A stretch of DNA of 64,000 nt from Linnemannia schmuckeri (lineage: Eukaryota; Mortierellomycota; Mortierellomycetes; Mortierellales; Mortierellaceae): positions 310,001 through 374,000 of the forward strand of contig JANATG010000006.1 in assembly GCA_029449235.1 (NCBI GenBank), given 5' to 3'. Below, in pieces: positions 46,190 through 58,500 of the stretch. Both the position numbers and the translations under genes were made by a program. Under the pieces are notes generated by a model, which did not search any database, was not told the DNA's origin, and was given only the letters and a program-made list of their open reading frames with translations. The first letter of the stretch is position 1. Each line of letters opens with the position of its first letter.

Positions 46190-48089
46190 CTAGTAGTTGC
46201 GGTAGTTGGAACCCTGGTCGTTCCGGCGAGGACGTTGTGGTGTCCCTCCTCCTCCACCACCAGTCGAGTGTGAGTCATTTCTATAATATCCCCCGTTATT
46301 GCTACCATTGTTGTAAGCAGAACCACCATGGCCATAGCCGCCACTGTGGTTGCTGTAGTGGTTGCTGTCGAGGTCTGAGCCATGCTGCGAGGGCAAAGGT
46401 GACGCCGACCTCAAGTGCGAGTAGTCATCATACTTGCCACCACCACCTCCACTATTTCCACCACCGCGCGGTGTCTGGGCGCTGTTGTTGTAGTAGTTGT
46501 TGCGCGACTTTTGAGAATGGAGTTGGTCCTGGCTGCCCGAGTACTGGTCATAGACCTCCTCTGTCGTAAATGCAGATTCCGCATATGGATCAAATCCACC
46601 ATCGCCACCCTTACCACCACCACCGCCGCCGCCACGCGAGGACTGTTGTTGGTAGTTGTTGCTGCTACTGCCCTTGTGGTTGTTGTAGATGGGCTTGGCC
46701 TGGAAATAGTCCTCGTTGCCATAGTTTTGGGTGTAACCAGCTTGTTGTGGGCTGGGGTTGTATCCTCCTGATGGTTGAGTGTTGTAGCCATAGTCGTAAT
46801 CCTGTTGTTGCTGTCCGAAGCCACCTTTGCTGTAGGGGTTTCGTGGAGGTGGCACTGCATGGGAGGGCGCTGAATCCATAATGTCGACCTGTGGGAGGGT
46901 GGGCTTTCCCATGTTCTCCATGGCAATGTCCTTGCCGCCTTTGGACTTTGCGGCCGCGTTGGCTCTGTTCTTTGTGTTCTTCTTAATTAACTCTTCGATT
47001 CTAGATAACCCGATCAGCCCAAAAAAAAACGACATAAAAAAAGTCATAACGAATAAAGAGGAAGGGATTAGTAAGAGGTCTCCCATGTTCAAAACGTTCT
47101 TTCTTGGAGTACGACAGCAGAAAAAATGCAAGATGTCTAATTCTTACCGCTTGTCGATCTTATAGCAGCAGTACTCCTTGAGATTGCCCTGGATATGGCT
47201 GACCAGAGGGATGTACATGCAGACGGCGGCGATGAAGGAGAGCATGTTGAAGACAAAGACTGTTACTGTGAACATCATAGCGCCGAGAGTGATTTTCTTG
47301 AAGATATCGTCGTCCTCGTTACCTACAACTCGATCCCATTGGAAGAACTCGTGGAGGTGATCTTTGAAGACCTGGTAGAGAATTGACATGTTGATGAGCT
47401 GGCGAGGGGCATCGGCGAGCAACAAGCGTTTCCAGTCTTGTTTTTTTTTTTTTTTTTTTTTTTTTTTTTCCATTTTATGTTTTTGGTACAAGGAAGAAGA
47501 GAGAGAAACACTTGTCAGTATACAGCTGTTTGAATATTGCAACATCCAAAATAAAGTAAACACAAAAAAAGGAGACAAAGGACTCACTTCTGAAGGTGAA
47601 GAAGACGAAGAAGGCGACGTTGTCGACAAACTTTTTGGAGTTGTCAATCTCGGCAAAGAAGCAGTAATGGGGATAGGAGCGGACGGTGTAATACCGTGCA
47701 GCAATCTGAGAGGTGAAGGCGTAGGAGATGTCCCTAGAAGCGATGATACCATTGGCTCTGCGGATGTCGAGGGCAAGGAGTAGAAGACCAAGAACAATAC
47801 AGCCCGTGAAGAGATACTTGTAGACCTCCATGGACAGCTTGATGCCACCGACGCCAAGGTCAAGGTCTCCGGATCCTGTTTTTGAAATCAGCGAGTTGGG
47901 GTTCTTGTTGGTCCACAAGTTGACGGCGGTAAAGATATCAGAGCAGTAGACAAGGATACCACGGATAATGATGAGGAAGACCAGCATATAGCGGAACTGT
48001 CGCCAGCACGAGTTGTCGATAAAGTCGTCGACGTTGATAAAGTCGAACTTGTGGTCCTGAACCTTTTCACGCTTCCAGTGAGCACCCAT
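46190..48089 (-). CDS. KCH1: KCH-family low-affinity potassium transporter
   Basis: This resembles the fungal Kch1/Prm6 family, plasma-membrane proteins needed for K+ influx during pheromone- or stress-induced Ca2+ signalling. Three exons: 48089-47588, 47436-47148 and 47000-46190, giving 533 residues. Landmarks are FDFINVDDFID, membrane segments MLVFLIIIRGILVYCSDIFT and YLFTGCIVLGLLLLALDIRR, then FFAEIDNSKKFVDNVAFFVF. RLLLADAPRQLINM follows, with a third hydrophobic stretch (TVTVFVFNMLSFIAAVCMYI) and the family end YCCYKIDKRIEELIKK. The last 260 residues are a Gly/Asn/Gln/Ser/Tyr-rich tail (NNYYNNSAQTPRGGG), probably cytosolic and disordered. The frame is open upstream to 48635, but that part is a Ser/Pro/Leu translation of the C/T-rich leader. 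Intron 1 has an A29 tract next to its acceptor. Family assignment is from recalled pattern, not a search. Confidence 0.8.
47441..47469 (-). repeat. A29 tract (sense) beside the 3' splice site of KCH intron 1
   Basis: On the coding strand 29 A stand directly before CAAG|AC, the acceptor that joins TFR to WKRLLLADAPRQ. A good branch-point sequence (TACTGAC) lies about 80 bases further upstream. Confidence 0.9.
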
Positions 48090-51000
48090 TTTTTTTTTTT
48101 TTTGTAGAGCCTTTTTGTTGCTCAAGTGGGAAAGAGTGTGAGCGGAGAGAGACAGTGAGATGAGATGGGCGGGAAGAAAGGGGAAGTTCGTTATGCAAGG
48201 TCCGTAATGCAAAAAGACGAAGGTGTTGATACTTGTTGGTCGGTTGATGGGAGTAAGAGGAAGTTGCTGATGGAGAACTGAGAGGAGAGGGATGATGAAC
48301 GAAAGAGAGGATGAGAGAAGAAGAGGAAGTCGGAGAGATTTGAAGCGAGAGAGTATGTATGTACCCGGAATAGGGGCCAGACTAAGATGGAGAAGAGAGA
48401 TAGAGACTGGGAGGAGTGAGTATGCTTGTCTGAAGTAAGGATATAGACAAGCAAGAGGAAAGGAGTGAAGGAAGTGGATGAGGTGGCCGGGTGGGGAGGG
48501 GATGGAGGGGGAAGTCGAGAGGGAGGAAAGGTAGAAGGTAAGAAAGGCAGGGGAAAGGGCGGGAGGACGGAAAGGAAAAGGCGAGAAAAGGGAAACGGAG
48601 GAAGAGGACAGGGGTAAAAGACGAGAGAACAACAACAGGGCAAGTAGACAACGGGCAGGGGCAATGGGAAAAAAGGAGGAAAAAGGAGGACACGGAGGGA
48701 GAGGTTGGGGGGCTGAGAGCGACAGAGACGCTGATGCCCGTTGGAGAATTCAATTTTGATTGTTGAGCGCAACACGGTCAGGTCCATCCAACCAAAGAAC
48801 CAATCTACTCTGCCACTAGGCTAACGACAAACAAAAACAAAGGAGGGATTAATATTTTAATTGACAGTGGTGCCCTCCGGGGGATTTGCATAAGGGGTAC
48901 ATACTGCTGTTGGCAGAAGAAAGAGGGAAGGAAGTAAGAAAGAGAATATCCCGGTCACTATGACAGGCAGCCAGGATGGACACCATGAACAACTAGTGAT
49001 GGTGTCGTGCCTTAGAGTGAGATGTATAGAGTGCTATGTGAAACAAAAAAAATAAGTTTCATCAGTAATAACTGATATGACGCCCAGTCCAGGGGTAGTA
49101 ACAAGTCGAAAGGACGACTGCCTTTTGCCCTCGTGGACATGCGGTCCTAACAGAAGGAAAAAAAAAAAATGAGCACACGCAACGCAAGAGTACGGTCTAC
49201 TCATTCACCCTTCTTCCCACATATGTTTGCATGTCCATAACAACTTTTCTCCTTTTCAACAGTTGTTCACATACGCACTCATCCCACTCTATCAACATGC
49301 AGAGACACAGACACTAACAGTTTAGGGAAAAACAAAAAATAGGGCCTTAGAGTCATTATCGAACGGCTTCTAATTATTAGAAATTTTCAGGGGTCGACAC
49401 AAATCAAACCAAGAAAGAGAAATTAGCCTTCATTTGACATTCCTTTTGCTGCTTTTGCTTTCGAATCAGACGCTAGCATAACAAACAAAGCGAAACATAG
49501 AAAAAACATCTTTTTCACTCTCTGCATTCATCTCAAAAGTAAAATGCGATCGATGCTGATCTCCCTAACAATCAATTTTTAAACAAGGTGCAAAACGAAA
49601 AGTCTAGAGCCGCCTTAACACAGGGATACCCTATTTTTTTTTTATATATTCCAAACATTCGACGGCACACAGGGGTAAAGTAGGGGAAGAATAAGAAGTT
49701 ACATACGGAGAATCGGGATATCGAAAGGCAGAGAGACTGCCTTATGTCCAAAGACAAGCATGAAGCCTCTTCTTCTTCCTCTCTTTCCTCCTCTACCTTT
49801 TTTTTGGTTCTCGGTATCCATGCAAGTCATCAAGGTTCTTCGATAAGGTGTGAGGAACCACAATAATGCTCACACTCTCTTCCTTTTTCTGCTTCTTCGT
49901 TTTCAGGCACTCTAATTTAAATGGTGTGTCCTCATTGGTCGACCAATCCCCAATACCAAATCAAGACCTGCCATCCAATACCATTTTCTATCATGTGACC
50001 GATCGTCGCACTTTTTTTTTAATCATATTTTTGGTGGCAACTTTCCACTCCACTCGGTTGTCATTCTTCGTCTTTTGCGAGGCTACGTGTATACCCTGCT
50101 GCAGTTGATATCAGGTACCTCAACCGATCACAGCATCCCAAAGCTTTTCATCTTCTCCTTTGACTCTCAACACATAAGTAAATCCAAAAATACCGAAGCC
50201 CTTTATAGAGCGCTAAGCCTACCAACCACTCCCAAGAATCTCAGCCTTGCATTCCTCCTCCCTTCTTTCCTTGACTCACCTAAAACCACACAAATCTTCC
50301 TTCCTGCCTCTAGTCTCCGCATTCGATGATACGCTCGGATTAACGCTCCTGAGCCACGAAATCTTCGGCTTCCGTAAAAGCCAAGGAAGTATTTTTGCAC
50401 TACGAATCAACGAGGTGGCAACGCGCAGTTGATTGTTCATGGCATGAACAAGTCCATGTATCACCCCTTGCTTTTCTGCACAGCCTTGAACTGAATTGAG
50501 CAGCCCTTTCACCAATTATCGCATTTCTGAAAATGCGCAGGTAACATCCCCCTTCCTTCCTTCCTTCCTTGATGAAGCGAGGATAAAAATGAAATGAGGG
50601 CAGTTTTGATCGGCAGTGAATAGATATCATCACCTTCGGTCTCTCCTTTCTCTTGGGCTTGCGGTTCCTATCCTTCCATTCCCCTGGGCTGGGAAAGGAC
50701 GCGACGTTTTCAGCACTGAGGCAATTTCTTTTTTTACCGACGGAGGGACAGCCGGAGTCGGTGGATAGGCACTCGATCAAAGCTGGATGTCTGGTTGGTT
50801 GGTTGTGATTGCGGATTTCCGTGAATCAAAAATAGATGAACGTGAAGCAGGGAAGGGAATGGAAAGGGAGGAAGAGTGTCAAGGCTTTCGATTGAAGTGA
50901 AAAAGAACGCGAATTTAAAAAAGTACCATGAAAAAACGCCACAGCCACAATAACTTGTTTTTTGGTTGTCAGGGAAAGGAAGGGATGGAGAAGGGAAAAA

Positions 51001-52361
51001 GAAGGGAACAACGATCTCCCAGTCCCTGGCTGGATTATTTGAGAGCTCGAAACATTCGTGATGGGATGAGGGGATGAAAGAAGAATAAAAAGGGACTAGC
51101 GGCATAGGAAAAGAGGAAGATAAGTAGTCTTATGTGGCTTGGTTGCACAGGGACAAAAGGTCAGCCAGACAAAAATGGGACAATGAACCGTGTATAGAGA
51201 GAGATAGTTTCCCCGAAAAAATGGCTGAATGTCTAGACTAGGGAAGTAAGGGGTATGATTACTGTTTGCAGGGCCAAGCCAACAAGTGTAAAACAAAAGT
51301 AAGAAGCAAGATGAGAACAGGATATATGCGTTATGCTGAGTTGCTGTCATGACGGGTGCATTTCTCTTATTCATATATGGGTAGGATGGTCTCTTCCGAT
51401 GGACAAAATGGGACAAAATGGATGTGAAGTGAGGTGTAAGTGTAACTGCTCACTCTCTTAGTTGTTGTTGTTTGTTCGGTGATTTCTTTTTCTTTGCTCG
51501 TTCCTTCCTTCGCTCCGAGTGAAAAATTATTTGTCTGGCTGAATTGGAAGTTGAACAGCAGGGGCAGGCGGGGATGGAGGACAAAGGAGAAACAGGGGGA
51601 AACAACCAGAGAGGCGATTTGCGATGGAAGGATTGCAGGGAATGTCAATGGTCGAATTGTCATGATAATGGGCAGTATCATTGATCAAAGAGAGAAAACG
51701 TTGAACGAGAGTGCGAGTGAAAGGGAAGGCATTCAAACGTGAGTAAATGAGCGAGTATGGTGAAAGTGGGCTGTTCGATTCCATTTTATTCGCTCAATTA
51801 GAAATTCCTTTTGCTTTCTAACCTGTGGCCCAGAAGCCCGTTGTGCCAGTTGTTGTGGCACTGTCCATCTCGTTACCATTTCTGTGCCTTGTTCCTTGTT
51901 CCTGTCCCTGTCTGTCCCTGTCTGTCCCTGTCTCCAAGGGCCAGACAAATGGCCAATTCCAGTTTTGCTCCTCCATCGTTATTATTACTTTAACCCGTAA
52001 AAGCGCACTTTCGTCTTTGTCCTTTCCATCTCGTTATCTTCACCCTCCTTCTCTCTCTTTTTTTTTTTCTCTCTGTCTCTTTTCCCCTTTTTCTGCATTA
52101 CCTCCCCCCCCCCCCCCACTTTTGATCATCTCTGTCCCTGCAAAATAAAGCATCTCATTCCACTAAACCCGATCACTTCTTGTCTGCACACCCCCGTGCC
52201 TCCCCTCTCTCCAGTTATTGTCCCTCGTTCTTCTGTCTCGCCTCTCTAATTACTTCCTTCACACTCTTGCTCCTTCCTTCCCTTCCCTTCCCTTCCATCA
52301 GCACGCACTCTCATTCGTCATTCACCAACAGTAATTCTAATCCAAATAAACCAGTACAAGA
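48090..52361. other. 4.3 kb without a recognisable gene
   Basis: From 48.1 to 48.75 kb the plus strand is purine-rich, a C/T-rich sense leader for KCH. From 51.98 to 52.35 kb the plus strand is C/T-rich before the GH9 gene, with C14 at 52104-52117. In between no ORF has coding character. Confidence 0.55.
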
Positions 52362-55300
52362 ATGAGACCCTCATTACGTCTGGTCCTCGTCGCCGCTGTG
52401 GCCCTGATGGCTTCAGCAGTCTCTGCTCAGGAAGAATCGCCCGTACCACAACCACCTGTAACCCCTCCCCCAGCTCCAGTTACACCTACTCCTACGAGTC
52501 CTGGGGTCACAGCCCAACCACCACCACAACCATCGACGACGGCGCCCTTCTCTCCTAACATGTCACCCATCTACCCAAAAGAGCCCCTCCCCACCAGAGA
52601 CAGCCCTTCCTTCCCCGATCCAGAATACGTCAAGTATGTCTCTTGTCTCTCTCCTTATCTCTCTTTGCCTTATTTTGTCACACCTATACTCATTGACTAT
52701 ATTTTGTGGTGTCAGGGGATGAAGCACAGTGAGAGAATGAAGAACAACCTGTTACATATTGCACTTGTTCCAAGAATAATCAAGATATCACTATCTTTGT
52801 CCTCGTTGGCAGCTTCCTCGGAAGATGAGGAATGGTGAAAAATTGATGTCGATTGATTATCAAACTGTGATGGCATTCAGTATACTGAGCAAGACTAACA
52901 AAGGACTTGTTCTCTTTTACCTAATAATATAGGCTGCTGGACTACATGTTTCTGTTCTATGAAGCACAACGGTCAGGAAAGCTACCTGCGGATCAACGCG
53001 TTACTTGGGTACGTTTTCAAGCTTGATGTGTGTAAAGAACGAAGTGTTATCCATGATAGCGTTTTTTGAAAGGGCCTCTACCCATGCGCGCCATGGTATT
53101 TATCGTTCGAATGGGGACGTATAAAACAATGAGCTGGGCTTACCCTGCATCTAACAAAAAAAATGAAGGGACGGGGGCGATAAGTCGACGCACATACAGA
53201 GTGGCATTGCATTGTTTATGTGTAAGGGGTTGTGAGGGGGTGGTGTGGTGTACAAGAATCAAGTAAAAAGTAAATATCCGGTCTCCTTGATATAGCCGCT
53301 TTTGCAGTCCATCTAAAATTACGATTATGTTGTTCGAGTCGAGTCGAATCTGCGGGATTGTTTGGTTGAATAATATGATGTATGTGAGTGAGCCTGAGTG
53401 AGGGTCTGAGCCTGCAGTCTGAGCACAAGCATCCAATGGGGCAAGCGAACGAGCGGGCATTCAAGCCAGCCTGAAGGCGCACATGAACGTATGGATTTGA
53501 TAGCACGTTGGATATTTAAAACCATTTTGGCAACAGCCCCCTCCTCCCGATAACATAAATCTGAGACCGGCACATCTCTTCTCCGCAACACGTATAATCA
53601 TCATTCACAGTTATTTACTCTTGCTTTTTCGTTGTTTCAATTGCATAGCGTAATGACTCTGCCCTGAGTGATGGAAGGGATGCCGGCCTGGATCTCTCTG
53701 GAGTAAGTCTCACGCAGCCATGGTCTCATGGTAGCAGATGTCGTCAATCGACCCCCCCCCCCCCCCCCCTCCCCTCCCCAAGAGCCACACTCATGTTCAC
53801 ACATCATCGTTGACATAAATCCATTTTCACACCAATCAATCAACAATAGGGATACTACGACGCAGGAGACTACATGAAGTTCATCTTCCCATTGACGTTT
53901 ACAATGACAGAGACATGCTGGGGTGCATTGGAGTTCTGGGATGGATATCAACTCGCCAACCAAACACACTACCTCGATCAAATGATCCGCTGGGGCATGG
54001 ACTGGCTGATCAAGGCACACCCCAATGACAACACGCTCTATGTCCAAGTCGGATTGAACGAAGTCGACAACAACTACTGGGGTCCTGATACCGGTATCCC
54101 TCTGCCCCGTACTTCATTCAAGGTGACCAACACAAGCCCAGGAACAGACGTCATGGCCGATGCAGCCGCCGCATTTGCATCCTGCTCCATGCTCTATCGC
54201 GACAAACTCAAGGACACCACATACGCCTCGACGCTCCAGACCCATGCGACTTCGCTCTTTCAACTCGCAGAGACGGCTCGCCCTCAACAGGCCTATCAGA
54301 AGGTGGTGCCTGCTGTCGTATGCTGCTACGAGTCCTCGGGATTCATCGATGAACTCGCCTGGGGCGCCGCATGGATGTACAAGCTTACACAGGATGCGTC
54401 TTTTGCGACAAAGGCTGACAACTATATCGGTCAACTCAACACTCGCTCCGTCCAAATCAACACCATCACATGGGACGACAAGTCATCATTGGTTTACATC
54501 CTCATGGCTGGTGCAACCCCTCCAGCTCTTCGGACAAAATGGCAGGGATTCGCTCAACAATATGCAGACTCTGTTGCCGCGGGCGACAAGCCCAACATGT
54601 TTACTGAGGGAGGACTCTTCTACTCCAACGGTAACTCTCAGCAGGATTCGGCAGTGGTGGCGGCCAATGCTGCGTTTGCTCTTCAGATTTTGGCCAACAA
54701 CATGAACGCAACGGGAAACAACGATCGGGAGCGGATTGAAAAGTACACAAAGTTCGCTTTGAGCCAGGTCGAGTACCTGTTGGGCGAGAACCCGGAGAGG
54801 ACGCCCTATGTTGTCGGTGTTCACCCCAACTCGCCTGCCAATCCTCATTCTGCTCCTGCCTCGGGTGGTACCGACATTAATAACATCAATAGCTCCCCAA
54901 AAGAGGAACGCTGGACGCTTTATGGAGCTCTTGTTGGAGGACCTGACAAGAACGATCGTTTCCTAGATGAGCGGGACAAATGGGAACAAAGCGAGGTATG
55001 ACCCTCTCCCCGCGCATTGTTTTGGTGTAATTTGTCGTAGAAGAGTCGGGAACACGCATTTTGTGGCGCCAAAATCATTGTTACTAAGTGTGTTCTACTC
55101 ATTGTTTTTTCATATGTAGGTCGCGTTAGATTATAATGCACCTTTCAACGGATTGATGGCATACATGGTCTCGACAGCCACGTCCTCTCCTCCCTATGTG
55201 ACCATCACCGCCGGTCGTCCCGACCTGCCACCGATCCTGAACGGCATGGCGGTCTGGCAGATTATTCTCATCGTTGTCGGATCGATTTTTGTCGCGGTCG

Positions 55301-55518
55301 CTATTGGAGCCGCATTGTGTTATCGAAAGAGGGATCAGATCCGAGCCTGGGCCGCAGCCAGGAAACAACGGTCGGCAGAGAAGAACATGCCCAAGTATGT
55401 CATCAAGCGGTCTGCTGCACCAAGGAATCATCATGGCGATAGAGATGTTGAGGCCTTGGAGGTTGGTCAGGGCGGTCAACCTACTCTTCTTCAGAATGTT
55501 CACCGCACCACGCAGTGA
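52362..55518 (+). CDS. GH9 endo-beta-1,4-glucanase (cellulase), type I membrane protein
   Basis: Glycoside hydrolase family 9 enzymes cleave beta-1,4-glucan with inversion. Five exons: 52362-52633, 52933-53008, 53649-53702, 53850-54995 and 55120-55518, giving 648 residues. Residues 1-22 are a signal peptide (LVLVAAVALMASAVSAQ); 23-80 form a Pro/Thr linker. The catalytic domain begins LLDYMFLFYEAQRSGKLPAD. GGYYDAGDYMKF holds the Asp pair (138 and 141); LAWGAAWMYKLT, VEYLLGENPERTPYVVGV and the last-helix SE|VALDYNAPFNG follow. The general acid is expected at Glu516, the last codon of exon 4. A transmembrane helix at about 562-583 (WQIILIVVGSIFVAVAIGAA) and a basic cytosolic tail of 65 residues follow. 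There is no cellulose-binding module. The topology suggests a cell-surface enzyme for wall or substrate glucan. Introns 1 and 2 are 299 and 640 bp. Confidence 0.92.
53752..53769 (+). repeat. C18 tract in GH9 intron 3
   Basis: Eighteen consecutive C followed by tcccctcccc, within the 147 bp intron between exons 3 and 4. The G-rich complement could form a quadruplex. Confidence 0.9.
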
Positions 55519-58500
55519 GTGTTTCGGATGTTGCAGATTATTTCGGCCATTTTTTTATCATCCTTCTATTTATCTCCCATTAAGAATAACGTATATTTTG
55601 TAGCAATGTATGTACATGTACACAACACCATGATCTCCTCTTTTCTTCCCTCCCGTCTATCTTTTTTCCATCCAAGTTCTATTATCTAGTCAAAAATAAT
55701 CTCGTCTTTTTTTCTTGTACTCGTGTACCATGTGGCGGGGTATGATATCGTAATCACAATGTGCCTCCATGCGAGGGGAGCCGGCCATTGTTAAGAATGG
55801 GCTTGCCTTTCTTTGTTGTCTCCTTGAAAGTCTCAACTCGCTCTACTTGTTCGTCATGATGGCAGTGAGTGCTTTTCTTCTCTAACTACACGTTCCGTGT
55901 GTACGTTATTGATCTTCTTCATGGCTCCTCATGGCCTCACATGGATGTTTAGTACATACAGAGAGAGCTCCTCCTCCCACTCATTCGTCGGTGCAGTGTA
56001 ATTTTTTTATGTTAAAGTATCTGTTCAAACCCCCTTTCGCATTCCTCTCCTTATGGTGTTCCAACCCCTGAAAAATCTTCGTTATCATCAATTGCCCTTT
56101 TGCAAACACACCTCCTATCTTTCTTTCCCTCTCGCTCTTAAGTCTACTTAATATCGGAAACGTCCAAACCGGCAAGAAAAAATGATAAGGGGACATGATA
56201 ATCGGTGTTTTACATTGATATTTTTTTTGTCTTTCATGGATTACGCCAAGGCTCCTCAACGAGGTTGTCTCTCAGGAAATACAAAAATGGACGTACAACG
56301 TACAAACAGGGAGGTGACTACAGTAGAGAAATTGTTAGATATCTGCCACGCATCTTTTCAGGATACAGACCGTCGCGATCTGCGCCACCTGATCAGAAGA
56401 AAAAATTAAGTGAAACAATCAGGTTTTCATGCCTGATGGTTTATCGCGTAGCGCGTTAAAACGCGAGAATAAGAGAGAGAGGGGGATGAAGAAGTGCGTG
56501 CAAAAAGTGATTAGATCATTTCCGAAACCTTTTGTCTGTCTCATCGCGCATGCATGCTAGTGTAGGACCCTTTTCTCGCCTAAAAATTACTGTTACTAAT
56601 AGTCAGGGACATACATAGCAATGCATGGAGACGCTCTACAGTACATTCGTCCCTTTAATTTATGGACTGGATGCCACTCACCTACTGCTTGAACCTTCCC
56701 CGTGTCAGAAAAGCGCAACACAGAACATAACACAACACAACACACTATCGCTAAGGAAGTGACTAAAACACAAACAACACCACCACATCACCGTATTAAT
56801 AGTCCATAATAACCCCTTGTCCATAATATGCTCTCCTCACTAAAGAAACGTAGTCCTTATGGGCTCTCGCGCATTTAGTGTTAACCCCTCTCCCTCCTTC
56901 CTTTCGCTTTTCATGTTTTTGTTTTTTTGTTTTCGATCATGATTCCATCAAGGGTGCCCGTATGCACCTTTTGTTCGTTGTTCATACTTACTAATTGCAT
57001 TTAGGTGTGAAATAACAACGTTGTCGGTGGTCATGAGGTTTTTTTATTTGTTTATTTGTACAAGAAAACAAGTAAGAAACGAAGATATGAAGGGAGAAAG
57101 GGAGGAAGGAAGGAAGGAAGGAGTGTACAAATCGCGGCGATTTGGTGAGAAGATGAATAAACATCAAGAAAATAAACAGTGAACTCCTAAATCCGGCAAC
57201 TTGCTTGAGGAATGTTGTATTATGAAAAAGAGGGATGTATGTGTGTTATCACGCCAAATCGTGGTTGTTTTTACTTCTACGCGTCGAAAACACAAAATGT
57301 TGCTAGAATGACTACCATCTAATGCAACTACACCGTTTTTTTTAAGTGTGCTCATGCTCAATACCATCATAGCCGGATAGCATGGGACATGCATGCATAT
57401 GTACTGTAGACATTGGTTTTTGGCAAGGGACACACAACATGAAGCATGAGCAATTGGGATTTTAACACCATGCAGCACACAGGCAGGATGGGCATGGGCA
57501 TAGGCATGGCATGATGTCCACTTGAGTATCGTAGCGTTGTTTTTCTTTTATCCCCTATCCATTCTACATTTCCATATTTTCACTCCTTTAAATTTTTTTT
57601 GTGTGTGCATATCTCCTCAAAAAAAAGTAGTTGCCTTCCTCCCCCCCTTTGTTTTTCTCCCCTTTGGGGCAGCGTACTCGCGCCATCCGTCTACCCTTCT
57701 ACTTCTCCCCCTTTTTTTACTTCCCACATTTCCTATGTCGCTTCTATGACTTTTTTTTTCGCCCTTTCTCGTTGTAAATTGATTCCTTGGACTCCATATT
57801 CTTCCATCCTTAAGCCCTTGCTCCTTCCTATGACTGGATCCCTCTAGCTCCCCTCTCTTTTCTTCTGGAGGTACAAACCTCCCTCCTTTCTTTTCTTTTT
57901 CTCTTCTCTTTTGTGGCCCGTCTGATCTACTGAAGTGCTATTTTTTTGGGTTCTCTCTCCTTCTGCCCCTTTGACCACTTTTTCTTGTAACCACGGCCCA
58001 CCTATCTTCATGAGCTTTTTTTTTTTTATTTTTTTCGTTCGTTGGTACAGTTGACCAGCTAGATTCACAAAAGGCCAACAAAAAACGAAAAAGGGTGAAC
58101 CCAAAACTAAAATCTCACTATCCCATCCGTTCTATCTCCTTGCTTTGACACGGTCTCACCATGGGATGAAAAGCATGCATCATTGACAGCAACTCACCTC
58201 AATTTTTTTTTTTTTTTTTTTTTTTTTTGGTTCCTCCCTTTTTGTTCGTTTTATAATGATGTTCACAGACGTCTTCTCCTGCTGCTCATCCTTCCTTTTT
58301 TGGTAGATCAGGTTTTCTCTTGGGTTTGATTTTGTCTGCTTCTATGCCAAGCATGTTGTTTTTTTGTTTTTCTTATAAGCGACGAGACAGAGAGATCCAC
58401 CATCTGAGATTTCAATTCCCCCCCAGGAACCAAAGTAATAGGATATGTTTGCGCTTTGCTATCTATTTTTTCACTTTTGGTGGAACTATAGACGTGGCAA

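Noticed and set aside
48090..48635. Upstream extension of the KCH reading frame by 182 codons
   Set aside because: The extension is Ser/Pro/Leu/Phe-rich leader translation; the family N terminus begins just after the ATG at 48089.
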